A stretch of 38,066 bases of DNA from Mesorhizobium sp. (lineage in GTDB: Bacteria > Pseudomonadota > Alphaproteobacteria > Rhizobiales > Rhizobiaceae), in NCBI RefSeq assembly GCF_005063415.1, contig NZ_SUEG01000011.1, positions 1 through 38,066 of the forward strand, in the 5' to 3' direction. Positions 19,715 through 27,613 of this stretch are shown in pieces. A model generated the notes under the pieces. That model was not told the origin of the DNA. It worked only from the letters and a program-made list of their open reading frames with translations, and ran no database searches. Made by a program: the position numbers and the translations under genes. Each line of letters starts with the position of its first letter. Positions within the stretch are counted from its first letter, which is position 1.

Positions 19715-19737
19715 AACCGTTTCATCGGAGGGCAAAT

Positions 19738-20295
19738 ATGGCGGCAATTCCACCTGTCTGCGATTTCGGCTGGCGAGCCATCGACGCCGTTTTGCCTGGC
19801 GTCGACGGCACATCGCATTCGATCTTAAGCCACGCCGGCCCGAATGGGTTGGTGGTGGCCTTCATCTGCAACCACTGCCCCTATGTGAGGGCGGTGATTT
19901 CACGCATGGTGCGCGACGCCAACGACCTCAAGGCCGAAGGCATCGGCTTTGTCGCGATCAACTCAAACGATGCCGGGGCCTATCCGGACGATTCCTTCGA
20001 CAATATGAAGCTCTTCGCCAGCACGAACGGCTTCACTTTCCCCTATCTCCACGACGAGCGCCAGACGGTGGCGCGTGACTACGGAGCCGTTTGCACCCCG
20101 GATTTCTTCGGGCTCAATAGCGAGTTGACGCTGCAATATCGCGGCCGGCTTGACGCGTCGCGACGCGACGCCGAATCGCCCGGGCTGAGGCGCGACCTGT
20201 TCGAGGCGATGAAGCAGGTTGCCCGAACCGGCGACGGACCGCTCGACCAGATCGCTTCGATCGGCTGTTCGATCAAGTGGAAGGATGCTGCATGA
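19738..20295 (+). CDS. Thioredoxin-fold (AhpC/TSA-type) protein in the cbb operon
   Basis: A 185-aa thioredoxin-superfamily protein, start ATG 19738 behind CGGAGGG. The motif FICNHCPYV contains CNHC at residues 44-47, in the position of the CxxC active site. The rest is typical of the peroxiredoxin-like family (AINSNDAGAYPDDSFDNMK, TVARDYGAVCTPDFFGL with a cis-Pro region). Homologues with an NHCPYV motif are commonly annotated as thioredoxin family. In this operon it may reduce or protect Calvin enzymes, which is inference. It overlaps cbbZ by four bases (ATGA), so they are coupled. Confidence 0.85.
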   Translation: MAAIPPVCDFGWRAIDAVLPGVDGTSHSILSHAGPNGLVVAFICNHCPYVRAVISRMVRDANDLKAEGIGFVAINSNDAGAYPDDSFDNMKLFASTNGFTFPYLHDERQTVARDYGAVCTPDFFGLNSELTLQYRGRLDASRRDAESPGLRRDLFEAMKQVARTGDGPLDQIASIGCSIKWKDAA

Positions 20296-20993
20296 ACGTC
20301 GGCGCAGGCAGGCCGTTTGGGTCGCCCAAGGCGATCCTGTTCGATCTCGACGGCACACTGGTCGATTCGGCGCCTGATATAGCGGCCGCCGTCAACGAAT
20401 TGCTGGCCGCGCGCGATCTGCCGCCGCTGCGCCTGGATCAGGTCAAGTCCATGATCGGCGGCGGCATCAGGAAACTGGTCGAACGAGCCTTCGCGGCTAG
20501 CGGCACGCCGCTCCTCGGCAGCGCGCTCGATGAGGCCAACCGCGTCATGGCGCCGATCTATCGCAGGCATCTGACCGGCCGGACGAGGCTGATGCCTGGC
20601 GTCAGGGAGGTTCTCACGCACTTGCATTTGAGCGGAATAGCCATGGCCGTGGTGACCAACAAGCCGCAGCTGGCGGCTCGCGAAATCCTGCTCCATTTTC
20701 GGCTGACGGAATATCTCGGCGCGATCATCGGCGGAGACGCGGTGACATACTTGAAACCGGCGCCAGACGCGCTGTTGCTGGCGCTCGACCAGCTTCAGGT
20801 CGAACCTCGTGACACGCTGATGGTCGGAGACAGCAGCGCCGACGTGGCCGCCGCCCGCGCCGCCGGCATGGCAGTCATTCTGCTGCGTGGCGGATACAGC
20901 CAAATTCCCGTTGAAGAGCTTGGCGCCGACCTCGTTTGCGACAGCCTGTTCGATCTGCCCTCCGCGATGCAGAGGCTGCAAGACGCTGCGTGA
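20292..20993 (+). CDS. cbbZ: Phosphoglycolate phosphatase (HAD superfamily)
   Basis: A 233-aa HAD phosphatase that hydrolyses 2-phosphoglycolate, the product of RuBisCO oxygenation. DLDGT at 18-22 holds the nucleophile and general acid, VTNKPQLA gives motif II, YLKPAPDAL motif III (Lys) and MVGDSSADVAAARAAG motif IV. It belongs to the gph/CbbZ subfamily and is the last gene of the operon. Start ATG 20292 overlaps the preceding stop codon; a TTG-led or upstream start is unlikely. Confidence 0.93.
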   Translation: MNVGAGRPFGSPKAILFDLDGTLVDSAPDIAAAVNELLAARDLPPLRLDQVKSMIGGGIRKLVERAFAASGTPLLGSALDEANRVMAPIYRRHLTGRTRLMPGVREVLTHLHLSGIAMAVVTNKPQLAAREILLHFRLTEYLGAIIGGDAVTYLKPAPDALLLALDQLQVEPRDTLMVGDSSADVAAARAAGMAVILLRGGYSQIPVEELGADLVCDSLFDLPSAMQRLQDAA

Positions 20994-21017
20994 CCCCAAG
21001 CGCAAGGCCCAGGCCAA

Positions 21018-21048
21018 CGCCGGCCGGGCGCAGTCAAAATGGCCGGCG
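21018..21048. terminator. Inverted repeat between convergent cbbZ and cytochrome c genes
   Basis: Perfect 8-bp arms CGCCGGCC (21018-21025) and GGCCGGCG (21041-21048) enclose a 15-nt loop in the 66-bp gap where the cbb operon and the leftward cytochrome gene converge. No T-run follows on either side, so the terminator call rests on position and symmetry only. Confidence 0.4.
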
Positions 21049-21059
21049 GAAGAGCCGCG

Positions 21060-21440
21060 TTATTTGGAGAATTGCTTCAGGTAGGCAATGACATTGGCGA
21101 TGTCCTCGTCTTTCTTGAGGCCGACAAACGCCATCTTCGTTCCTTTGACCATCGCTTTCGGATCGTGAAGGTAGGTGGTCAGCGTGGCCTCATCCCATTT
21201 GACGCCGGACTTGCCGGCCTCGGTCATCGCCTTGGAATAGCTGAACCCCGGATGCGTCCCGGCCGTTCGGCCGATGACGCCGTTCAAGGACGGACCGATC
21301 TTGTTCTGGTCCTTGTCTGCCACGTGGCAGACCTTGCATTTTGCGAAGACCTTCTCACCCGCCGCGGCATCCTGTGCCTGAGACTGGGCAGTGACAAAGG
21401 TGGCGACGGACACGGCGGCGAAAAATGCGACTGCGCGCAT
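21060..21440 (-). CDS. Class I cytochrome c (c2/c550-type)
   Basis: A 126-aa periplasmic c-type cytochrome. The signal peptide is about residues 1-23 (AQSQAQ), the heme site CKVCH is at 35-39, and the sixth ligand is probably Met103 in KGTKMAFVGLK. The length of the mature chain (about 103 aa) and the PSLNGVIGR, GFSYSKAM motifs fit the cytochrome c2/c550 group that carries electrons from dehydrogenases to the terminal oxidase. Since xoxG encodes the direct XoxF acceptor, this may be the next carrier. Start ATG at 21440. Confidence 0.93.
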   Translation of the reverse strand: MRAVAFFAAVSVATFVTAQSQAQDAAAGEKVFAKCKVCHVADKDQNKIGPSLNGVIGRTAGTHPGFSYSKAMTEAGKSGVKWDEATLTTYLHDPKAMVKGTKMAFVGLKKDEDIANVIAYLKQFSK

Positions 21441-21798
21441 GGCATTTCCTCATTGATCGTGTGGGTGCCCCGGACAATTTACGCGTGTCGATGCCTTGAC
21501 CGCCGGCATTACGCGGGAGAGCAAACGTTCGTCCTTCCTCCCCGGACTGGCAGCACCTGCACGCCTCGAAAAGCTAGACTGCCGATGAAGGAAGTCAATC
21601 GTACAAAGGTCCTGTTTCGTTTCCCGACTGCGCGAAGGGGAAGTGCGGAGCGACACGCGGTTCACATTATTGGGGCCTATTGGCCGAACGCGTAGCCTCA
21701 CCCCAGCCGGTTTGCTGTTTGGGCACCTTCAGGAATCCGCTGCAACTCCAAAGCACGAACTCTGGAGAGTTCGCCGCGCAGGCGACGACAAGTGCCAA
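21441..21798. other. 358-bp region without a clear gene, upstream of the cytochrome c gene and small protein
   Basis: This stretch separates the leftward cytochrome c gene from the rightward small protein. A 36-codon frame at 21585-21695 (MKEVNRTKVLFRFPTARRG) is open but lacks a family resemblance. The region probably holds two divergent promoters, and I see no strong repeat. Confidence 0.4.
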
Positions 21799-22008
21799 AT
21801 GGACATGGTCGATCTCATATTAACGGTGTGCCTTAGCGCCAATCCGGGCAATTGCCGAGATGAACATGTCTATTTCGAGAGCCGCGGCCCTCTGTTCCAA
21901 TGCATGTTCCTGGCGCCCGCCGAGATCGCAAAATGGTCTCAGGAACATCCGAGGCTCAAGGTCGTGCGCTGGAAATGTGCCTTTCCGAGCAAGGAACGAG
22001 CGATTTGA
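21799..22008 (+). CDS. Small Cys-containing protein, 69 aa, unknown function (paralogue of 5172-5372)
   Basis: A 69-aa protein starting at ATG 21799 (alternatively 21805). The pattern MVDLILTVCLSANPGNC puts Cys at 11 and 19, followed by a middle part containing FQCMF, AEIAKWSQEHPRLKVVRWKC and a short basic tail. It matches the small protein at 5172-5372 in the VCL-P-C block, Cys spacing of eight, and the A..W...HP...V.RW block. The second copy has two extra Cys residues. No signal peptide is obvious. Function unknown. Confidence 0.6.
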   Translation: MDMVDLILTVCLSANPGNCRDEHVYFESRGPLFQCMFLAPAEIAKWSQEHPRLKVVRWKCAFPSKERAI

Positions 22009-22157
22009 TCGGCATTCCTGGTTCGCATGTTCGACGTAAGATTGCCGCGGCAACATCGCAGTCCACAGGTGATGGGCGACCTTTTGCGGTCGTTCCAGCA
22101 AAAATTTCCGGGTGTGGCCTGATCGCCTTACCGATCGGAATGCATATCGGGAGAGCC

Positions 22158-22433
22158 ATGCCGATCGACAGGGTACGACGCAAGCTTCTGAACGGCTTCG
22201 CATGCACCGCGGTTAGCGCCGCGATGCTGCCTTGTTGCCTCGGGCGGGCCGCCCTCGCCGCTGCCGGCGACCTTGAGTTCAAGATCAGGAAAGTCGCCCA
22301 CAACGTCTTCGCTTTCCAGGGCGTGGATGAATTGATCACGGCGGATGGCAAAGGCGAAATCCGTGTCGAGGCGACAGACACGGACGGCATGGTATTTCGC
22401 GGCCATTGGCCGATGGAAACAGCAGGACTGTGA
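22158..22433 (+). pseudogene. Truncated secreted protein resembling the start of a quinoprotein-associated metallohydrolase
   Basis: A 91-aa frame with a signal peptide of Tat-like type (RRKLLNGFACTAVSAAML, through AALA), start ATG 22158 after CGGGAGAG. The segment FKIRKVAHNVFAFQGVDEL resembles the N-terminal strand of MBL-fold zinc metallohydrolases found in quinoprotein relay systems (consensus of the type V..VAPGVF..QG..EL.T....G.I). The HxHxDH metal motif and the whole catalytic domain are absent, and the frame ends after a dissimilar 20-residue tail. I read it as a gene truncated by deletion, although a real small periplasmic protein cannot be excluded. Confidence 0.4.
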
Positions 22434-22465
22434 GGCGCTCGGCCACGTGTGCCTGTTCCGCCTGA

Positions 22466-22816
22466 CTAAAAGCAACGTATGTCAGCTTCCGCCTGCGCGC
22501 GTTTCAGTTCGGTGCGCGCCGCCTTCGCTGGCGCGCTTTCGCGAAACAACCCTGCCGCCTCCCCTGTCGTCAACGACATGCTTTTGAAGGTCTCCGCCCT
22601 CTCATAGTGATCATAAGGAACAATCGAGGCGATAACATCGATCGAGCAGGAACAGCTTTCAAGCGCCTGACGTGTCTGGCCATTTGTTTGCATGCAGCCG
22701 AGCACGTAGTCGGCAATCGTTGCCGTCGGGTAGTCTCCCGCGGCGTTGGCCGAGTTCGCAAAGGCCAGCGCCGCAAAGGCCAGCGGCAAGGTGAGAGATC
22801 CAACAGACCTTATCAT
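22466..22816 (-). CDS. Small secreted protein with Cys cluster, near xoxF
   Basis: A 116-aa periplasmic protein. The start ATG at 22816 follows GGAGG and a signal peptide (MIRSVGSLTLPLAFAALAFA, cleaved near NANA). The frame extends further upstream, but without a ribosome site. The mature part contains YVLGCMQTNGQTRQALESCSCSIDVIASIVPYDHYE: three Cys (C, then CSC) spaced so that a disulfide or metal site is plausible; a fourth Cys is near the C-terminus (RCF). Related proteins occur beside methanol and alcohol quinoprotein genes, as far as I recall, but I cannot name the family. Convergent with the truncated gene, and divergent from xoxF across 672 bp. Confidence 0.7.
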   Translation of the reverse strand: MIRSVGSLTLPLAFAALAFANSANAAGDYPTATIADYVLGCMQTNGQTRQALESCSCSIDVIASIVPYDHYERAETFKSMSLTTGEAAGLFRESAPAKAARTELKRAQAEADIRCF

Positions 22817-23044
22817 GAGGAACCTCCAGTTGGCCTGGACACCATGCATCCAGACGGGATCATCGCGCCAATTGGCGACGTGCCGCAAAGCCAGTCAAGC
22901 TCCCATGGCCTGCGTATAGGACCAAAGGAGGAATGCCCTATCGGCCGACAGGAGCCGACTTCATGACCCGCTGTGCACCCCCCTTCACGCGTTCATTTCA
23001 TGCTTCGCTCACTATCGGTAGCCAGCGAGATGCACGCATACTTA

Positions 23045-23062
23045 CTCCGAGGCGCCTCGGAG
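23045..23062. repeat. 18-bp perfect palindrome upstream of xoxF
   Basis: CTCCGAGGCGCCTCGGAG is fully self-complementary over 18 bp. It lies about 430 bp before the xoxF start and 230 bp from the start of the leftward secreted-protein gene. It could be a regulator binding site or, with a tiny loop, a terminator-like hairpin without a T-run. Function unknown. Confidence 0.55.
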
Positions 23063-23193
23063 AATATATCGAAATAAAGTCAAATGTGTCTCACCTTGAG
23101 AATATGGGAACAATATGGTTTCTATATATGTCACGGCTGGACGCTCATCTGCTTAATAGTTTTTCACAAGACGCTTCTTTTAATTGTTTCTGA

Positions 23194-23228
23194 ATATTGC
23201 ACCGCACCATAATCGATATTGCAGCGCA
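23194..23228. promoter_or_regulatory. Pair of 13-bp direct repeats upstream of xoxF
   Basis: ATATTGCACCGCA (23194-23206) and ATATTGCAGCGCA (23216-23228) differ at one base and start 22 bp apart, close to two helical turns. This suggests binding of a dimer or two molecules of a response regulator on one DNA face. They lie about 260 bp upstream of the xoxF start codon. Confidence 0.55.
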
Positions 23229-23488
23229 ACGATGCATTGTAGGTTTTTGCTTGCCTGGCCTTTTGCGATGACATAGCTTTTTCCTGTTTCCGGCTTCAAG
23301 AGCGCCACCGTCATCAGGGAGCGGCGGCAGTCTTTCGAAGACCAAGGGGGGCGGGCGGTAACGGTGCCCTCTGCTTCGGGGTAGGTCGTGACAGCTGCCG
23401 GAAAATAACTTCCCAACATGAATTGCTTGGGCAAGCCCTTGTGGGGCTTGACGGTCGATTCTTCACTGTGAACCCGGGAGGATTTTGG

Positions 23489-25390
23489 ATGCGTGTACTT
23501 GCGAAAACTACCTACATTCTGACGACCGCGGCGTTTTTATCGCTCGGCGCTGCCTATACGGCTTCGGCCAATGAAGACCTTGCAAAGCTCGCATCAGATG
23601 CGAAGAACTGGGCGATGCAGACGGGTGACTACGCTAACACCCGCTATTCCAAACTCAACCAGATCACTGCCGACAATGTGAAAAACCTGCAGGTCAAATG
23701 GAGCTTTTCCACCGGCGTGCTGCGCGGTCACGAAGGCGGGCCGCTGGTCATCGGCGATGTGATGTATGTCCACACGCCTTTCCCAAACAACGTCTATGCT
23801 CTGGACCTCAAGAACGACGGGAAGATCCTCTGGAAATACGAGCCCAAGCAGGACTCGAACGTCATTCCGATCATGTGCTGCGACACGGTCAATCGCGGTG
23901 TCGCCTATGGCGACGGCAAGATCATTCTCAACCAGGCCGACACCACCGTCGTCGCGCTAGATGCCAAGACCGGCAAGGTCGTGTGGTCTGTCAAGAACGG
24001 CGACCAGACCGACGGCGGAAAGGGCGAATCCGGCACGTCGGCACCCGTAGTCATCAAGGACAAGGTGCTCGTTGGCGTCTCCGGTGCTGAATTCGGTGTT
24101 CGCGGCTGGCTGGCCGCCTACAATCTGAAAGACGGCAAGCTCGCCTGGAAAGCCTATTCGGAAGGTCCTGATGCAGACACCCTTCTCGATCCTGAGAAGA
24201 CGACCCATCTCGGCAAGCCTGTCGGAAAGGATTCCGGCACGAACACCTGGGAAGGCGAACAGTGGAAGACAGGCGGCGGCACGACATGGGGATGGTATTC
24301 CTATGATCCCAAGCTGAACCTTGTCTACTACGGTACCGGCAATCCCTCGACGTGGAACCCGGTCCAGCGCCCCGGCGACAATCGCTGGTCCATGACAATC
24401 ATGGCTCGCGATGCGGATACCGGTGTTGCCAAATGGCTCTACCAAATGACCCCGCATGACGAGTGGGACTATGACGGCATCAACGAGATGATTCTCGTCG
24501 ATGGCATGGAGGTCAACGGCGCCAAGCACGACGTGCTGGTGCATTTCGACCGCAACGGCTTTGCCTACACCATGGATCGCGCCACCGGCGAGCTTCTCGT
24601 CGCCAAGAAATACGATCCGGCGGTGAACTGGGCGACGGAAGTCAACATGGACCCCAAGAGCGACCAGTATGGCCGCCCGCAGGTCGTCGCCAAGTATTCG
24701 ACCCAGCAGAACGGCGAAGACACCAACTCGACCGGTATCTGCCCGGCCGCGCTTGGAACCAAGGACCAGCAGCCGGCCGCCTACTCGCCGAAGACCGGGT
24801 TGTTCTACGTGCCGACCAACCATGTCTGCATGGACTATGAGCCTTACAAAGTGAGCTACACCGCCGGTCAGCCCTATGTGGGCGCCACCGTGTCGATGTA
24901 TGCGGCGCCTGGCGGTGACGGCAACATGGGCAACTTCATTGCCTGGGATGCAGCCAAGGGTGAGATCGTCTGGTCGAAGCCCGAGCAGTTCTCGGTGTGG
25001 TCGGGGGCGTTGGCGACCGATGGCGACGTCGTCTTCTACGGTACCCTCGAAGGTTACATCAAGGCGGTCGATAAGGACGGCAAGGAACTGTACAAGTTCA
25101 AGACCCCGTCCGGCATCATCGGCAACATCACGACCTATGAACATGACGGCAAGCAGTACGTCGCCGTTCTGTCCGGCGTCGGTGGATGGGCCGGTATCGG
25201 TCTGGCAGGTGGGCTGCTTTCGCCCGATAACGCCGCTGCCTGGCATGGCGCCGTTGATCAGGGCCGTGCGCAGGGCGACCAGACCGCAGTCGTTGGAACC
25301 GCCGGTCTGGGTGCTGTCGGCGGTTACGCTGCACTTGCCGACTATACGACGCTGGGCGGCCAGCTCACCGTGTTCGGCCTCCCGGACTGA
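23489..25390 (+). CDS. xoxF: XoxF5-like lanthanide-dependent methanol dehydrogenase (PQQ)
   Basis: A 633-aa periplasmic quinoprotein oxidising methanol to formaldehyde (possibly formate). Start ATG 23489 after GGGAGG, signal peptide to about residue 28 (ASAN). The vicinal disulfide CC is at 130-131. PQQ and metal ligands include Glu201 (GAEFGVRG), Asn285 (GTGNPSTWN) and Asp327 (HDEWDYDG). The extra Asp329, two residues after the catalytic Asp, marks lanthanide-type XoxF rather than calcium MxaF, which has Ala there. Beta-propeller tryptophan-docking motifs ([22 protein letters not shown]) are present. Sequence similarity suggests the XoxF5 clade. It is about 30 residues longer than XoxF of Methylobacterium because of a C-terminal insertion near residues 577-605. 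First gene of the xoxFGJ operon. Confidence 0.96.
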   Translation: MRVLAKTTYILTTAAFLSLGAAYTASANEDLAKLASDAKNWAMQTGDYANTRYSKLNQITADNVKNLQVKWSFSTGVLRGHEGGPLVIGDVMYVHTPFPNNVYALDLKNDGKILWKYEPKQDSNVIPIMCCDTVNRGVAYGDGKIILNQADTTVVALDAKTGKVVWSVKNGDQTDGGKGESGTSAPVVIKDKVLVGVSGAEFGVRGWLAAYNLKDGKLAWKAYSEGPDADTLLDPEKTTHLGKPVGKDSGTNTWEGEQWKTGGGTTWGWYSYDPKLNLVYYGTGNPSTWNPVQRPGDNRWSMTIMARDADTGVAKWLYQMTPHDEWDYDGINEMILVDGMEVNGAKHDVLVHFDRNGFAYTMDRATGELLVAKKYDPAVNWATEVNMDPKSDQYGRPQVVAKYSTQQNGEDTNSTGICPAALGTKDQQPAAYSPKTGLFYVPTNHVCMDYEPYKVSYTAGQPYVGATVSMYAAPGGDGNMGNFIAWDAAKGEIVWSKPEQFSVWSGALATDGDVVFYGTLEGYIKAVDKDGKELYKFKTPSGIIGNITTYEHDGKQYVAVLSGVGGWAGIGLAGGLLSPDNAAAWHGAVDQGRAQGDQTAVVGTAGLGAVGGYAALADYTTLGGQLTVFGLPD

Positions 25391-25424
25391 CGCCGGGAAG
25401 AGCCTTACGACTAGGTTCGAAAAA

Positions 25425-25464
25425 CGAGAGCCCGGGTCACCCGAAGCCGGGAACCGGGCTCTCG
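25425..25464 (+). terminator. Strong stem-loop between xoxF and xoxG
   Basis: Perfect 11-bp arms CGAGAGCCCGG (25425-25435) and CCGGGCTCTCG (25454-25464) with an 18-nt loop that has its own small CCCG/CGGG pairing. No T-run follows. In the 152-bp gap between xoxF and xoxG it could partly terminate transcription, or stabilise the xoxF mRNA, so that XoxF is made in excess of XoxG. Confidence 0.65.
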
Positions 25465-25542
25465 ATTGCGCCGCCCACCCAACACCGATCAATGCCGCTG
25501 CACGACGGCACAGGGTTTCTGGCAAATGAAGGAAGAGTCTGA

Positions 25543-26067
25543 ATGATCGTTCGCATTGCAGTTTCCGCTCTCGCCCTGGTCCTGCTGCCTCTGGCCAGCT
25601 CAAGTCTGGTACGGGCCGAAGACAGCATGGAAAAAGCCAAGGCGGTGAAGCAAGAAGGAGGCAAATATTTAGATGCGGACGGAAATCCGACCTACAAGAT
25701 CGAAAACGGAACCGTCGATTGGTACACCTTCAGCGGGTATCGCCGGTATCACTCAGATTGCCATGTCTGTCACGGACAGGACGCCACAGGGTCGAGCTAT
25801 GCGCCTGCCCTGGCTAATAGCCTGAAGAACATGGATTACGCCACGTTCCTGTCGATCGTCGCCGAGGGCCGCAAGAATGTCGGCGGCGGCAAGGAAAACG
25901 TCATGCCTGCCTTTGGCGACAACAAGAACGTCTATTGTTACCTGGACGATCTCTACGTCTATCTGCGCGCGCGCGCCGATGGCGCGGCACCCCGCGGCAG
26001 GCCGCCCAAGCACGAAAACAAGGCTCAGGCAGCCAAGGATGCCGAAGCATCCTGCATGGGTGGATGA
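25543..26067 (+). CDS. xoxG: XoxG cytochrome c, electron acceptor of XoxF
   Basis: A 174-aa periplasmic class I cytochrome c (cL-type) that takes electrons from XoxF. A signal peptide ends near residue 25 (VRAE). The heme-binding CHVCH lies at 73-77 in RRYHSDCHVCHGQDATGSSYAPAL. Met121 (VMPAFGDN) is the likely axial ligand. The Pro/Lys-rich tail (ARADGAAPRGRPPKHENKA) plus a last Cys (CMGG) resembles other XoxG proteins. One base separates it from xoxJ, so the two are co-translated. Confidence 0.94.
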   Translation: MIVRIAVSALALVLLPLASSSLVRAEDSMEKAKAVKQEGGKYLDADGNPTYKIENGTVDWYTFSGYRRYHSDCHVCHGQDATGSSYAPALANSLKNMDYATFLSIVAEGRKNVGGGKENVMPAFGDNKNVYCYLDDLYVYLRARADGAAPRGRPPKHENKAQAAKDAEASCMGG

Positions 26068-26068
26068 T

Positions 26069-26932
26069 ATGACCGGCTGCACTGCATCGAAGCTGCGCGT
26101 CGTTCTGCCGATCCTCGGCGCGCTCGCCTTGCTGCCGTCGAACGTCCTGGCGCAAAATGCCGGGCTTGGCGCTGCAGGCGAACTGGTCGATCCCGACATT
26201 CTGCGCGTCTGCGCCGATCCCTCGAACATGCCCTTTACCGACAAGAACGGCCAAGGCTTCGAAAACAAGCTGGCTGAACTGGTTGCCAAGAAGACGGGGC
26301 GGAAATCAGTCGCTTACACGTGGTTTCCCACTGTCACCGGCTTTGTGCGCAACACGCTTGGGGCCAACCGATGCGACATCATCATGGGCTACGCCCAAGG
26401 TGATGAACTGGTGCAGAATACCAATGCCTACTACCGCTCCGCCTATGTGCTCGTCTATCCGAAAGGCAACGGCATGGAAGGCGTCGAGACGATCGAAGAT
26501 CCGAAACTTTCCGGCAAGAGAATCGGCGTCGTCGAAAGCACGCCGCCAACCGCCAACATGGCCGCCAACAAGCTTCTGCGGACCGCCAAGATCTACCCGC
26601 TGGCGGTGGATACGCGCGTCACCCCTTCCATGGGGGAGGTCATGATCAAGGACATGCTCGCCGGCAAGATCGACGCGGCGGTCCTGTGGGGCCCGATGGC
26701 GGGCTACTATGCCAGGGAACTCGGAGCCGACGTCACGATCGTTCCGCTGCTGAAGGAAAAAACCGGCTCGCGCATGTCTTACCGCATCACCATGGGCGTA
26801 CGTCCGTCCGACCAGGAATGGAAGCGGACGCTCAACCGGGTGATCAGGGAAAACCAGACGGAGATCATCAAGATCCTGTTGGGTTACAACGTGCCGCTGA
26901 TCGACGAGCATGACAATCCGATCACGCAATAG
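26069..26932 (+). CDS. xoxJ: XoxJ, periplasmic binding protein-like factor
   Basis: A 287-aa secreted protein of the type II periplasmic-binding fold (quinoprotein dehydrogenase-associated, MxaJ/XoxJ family). A signal peptide covers about residues 1-28 (NVLA). The body has ILRVCADPSNMPFTDKNGQGFENKLAELVAKKTGRK, the IMGYAQGDELVQNT hinge region and KIDAAVLWGPMAGYYAREL. XoxJ is thought to activate or mature XoxF. The start ATG 26069 is one base after the xoxG stop; the open frame extends into xoxG but that segment is antisense-like low-complexity sequence. 27 bp before the CXXCW gene. Confidence 0.93.
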   Translation: MTGCTASKLRVVLPILGALALLPSNVLAQNAGLGAAGELVDPDILRVCADPSNMPFTDKNGQGFENKLAELVAKKTGRKSVAYTWFPTVTGFVRNTLGANRCDIIMGYAQGDELVQNTNAYYRSAYVLVYPKGNGMEGVETIEDPKLSGKRIGVVESTPPTANMAANKLLRTAKIYPLAVDTRVTPSMGEVMIKDMLAGKIDAAVLWGPMAGYYARELGADVTIVPLLKEKTGSRMSYRITMGVRPSDQEWKRTLNRVIRENQTEIIKILLGYNVPLIDEHDNPITQ

Positions 26933-26959
26933 TTTGGGATGGGCCCGGCGGAGGCCAGA

Positions 26960-27529
26960 ATGTGGCAGGCGATGAAAGGAAAGGAAGCGGTTTTGCTGCT
27001 CACGGTGGGCCCCCTGGGCATTATGGAGCCGGCATGGGCAGGCGGGGTTGACGAGCCCGCCGGCTACCGGCTGGACGAATACCGGGCACCCGTGCCGGAC
27101 ACGCTGCGGCGTGCGACAGTGGTTACCACCGCGGAGGCGGAAGCGGTGTGGCGAGGGAAAAAGGCAGTCTTCTTCGACGTGATGCCGAACACGCCGAAGC
27201 CGACCAATCTGCCGCCAGGAACGATATGGAGAGACAAGGTCAGAAAGGACATTCCAGGCAGCATATGGCTGGCCAACGTGGGATACGGCGCTATTTCGGA
27301 GGAGACCGCCAACTACTTTCGCCACGGCCTGGCAGCCGCGGCCGGCACCGATAAATCGCGCGCGATTCTGTTCTATTGCATGACGAATTGCTGGATATCG
27401 TGGAATGCCGCGAAACGCGCAGTCGAGTGGGGCTACAGTTCAGTGATCTGGTATCCGCTCGGCGCGGATGGCTGGGAAGGTGCAAGTCTTCCGCTGGAGG
27501 AGAAAAAACCCTACGCGATGAACAATTGA
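26960..27529 (+). CDS. PQQ-dependent catabolism-associated CXXCW-motif protein (rhodanese-like), periplasmic
   Basis: A 189-aa secreted protein. I use ATG 26960, preceded by GGAGG with good spacing; an ATG at 26939 lacks a ribosome site. A signal peptide ends around AWAG (residues 27-28). The fold is rhodanese-like: FFDVMPN, then GSIWLANVGYGAISEE, then FYCMTNCWISWNAAKRA with Cys140, Cys144 and Trp145. In the family the name CXXCW is used; here the two Cys are three residues apart. Such proteins occur with PQQ-dependent dehydrogenases and may handle disulfide or sulfur chemistry. Last gene of the xox operon. Confidence 0.85.
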   Translation: MWQAMKGKEAVLLLTVGPLGIMEPAWAGGVDEPAGYRLDEYRAPVPDTLRRATVVTTAEAEAVWRGKKAVFFDVMPNTPKPTNLPPGTIWRDKVRKDIPGSIWLANVGYGAISEETANYFRHGLAAAAGTDKSRAILFYCMTNCWISWNAAKRAVEWGYSSVIWYPLGADGWEGASLPLEEKKPYAMNN

Positions 27530-27613
27530 AGGAAGACCACAGCTACTTTCGATCTTTTTTCGACTTTTAAAACCTACTGATTCATTTGTCCATTTTGAAA
27601 CGTGATGGACGAG

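Larger units (their letters stand above)
22817..23488. promoter_or_regulatory. 672-bp AT-rich region upstream of xoxF
   Basis: The longest regulatory-looking region of the window, AT-rich from about 23000 to 23260 and placed between a leftward secreted protein and xoxF. It contains an 18-bp perfect palindrome at 23045-23062 and a pair of 13-bp direct repeats at 23194-23206 and 23216-23228. Short frames inside it (for instance from 22933) have a ribosome site too close to the start and no family character. It probably carries the xoxF promoter and regulator sites. Confidence 0.6.

Noticed and set aside
21585..21695. 36-codon frame in the gap after the cytochrome c gene
   Set aside because: Ribosome site weak, basic composition, no similarity recognised.
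22933..23193. 86-codon frame upstream of xoxF with AAGGAGG directly before its ATG
   Set aside because: The ribosome site is only about two bases from the start codon, the sequence covers the palindrome and AT-rich control region, and no family resemblance was found.
23489..25390. Assignment of the dehydrogenase as calcium-dependent MxaF
   Set aside because: The Asp at position 329 replaces the MxaF Ala, no mxaI gene follows, and the neighbours are xoxG and xoxJ.
23957..25603. Leftward open frame of 548 codons opposite xoxF
   Set aside because: Antisense shadow of a strongly biased GC-rich gene; no domain and no ribosome site.
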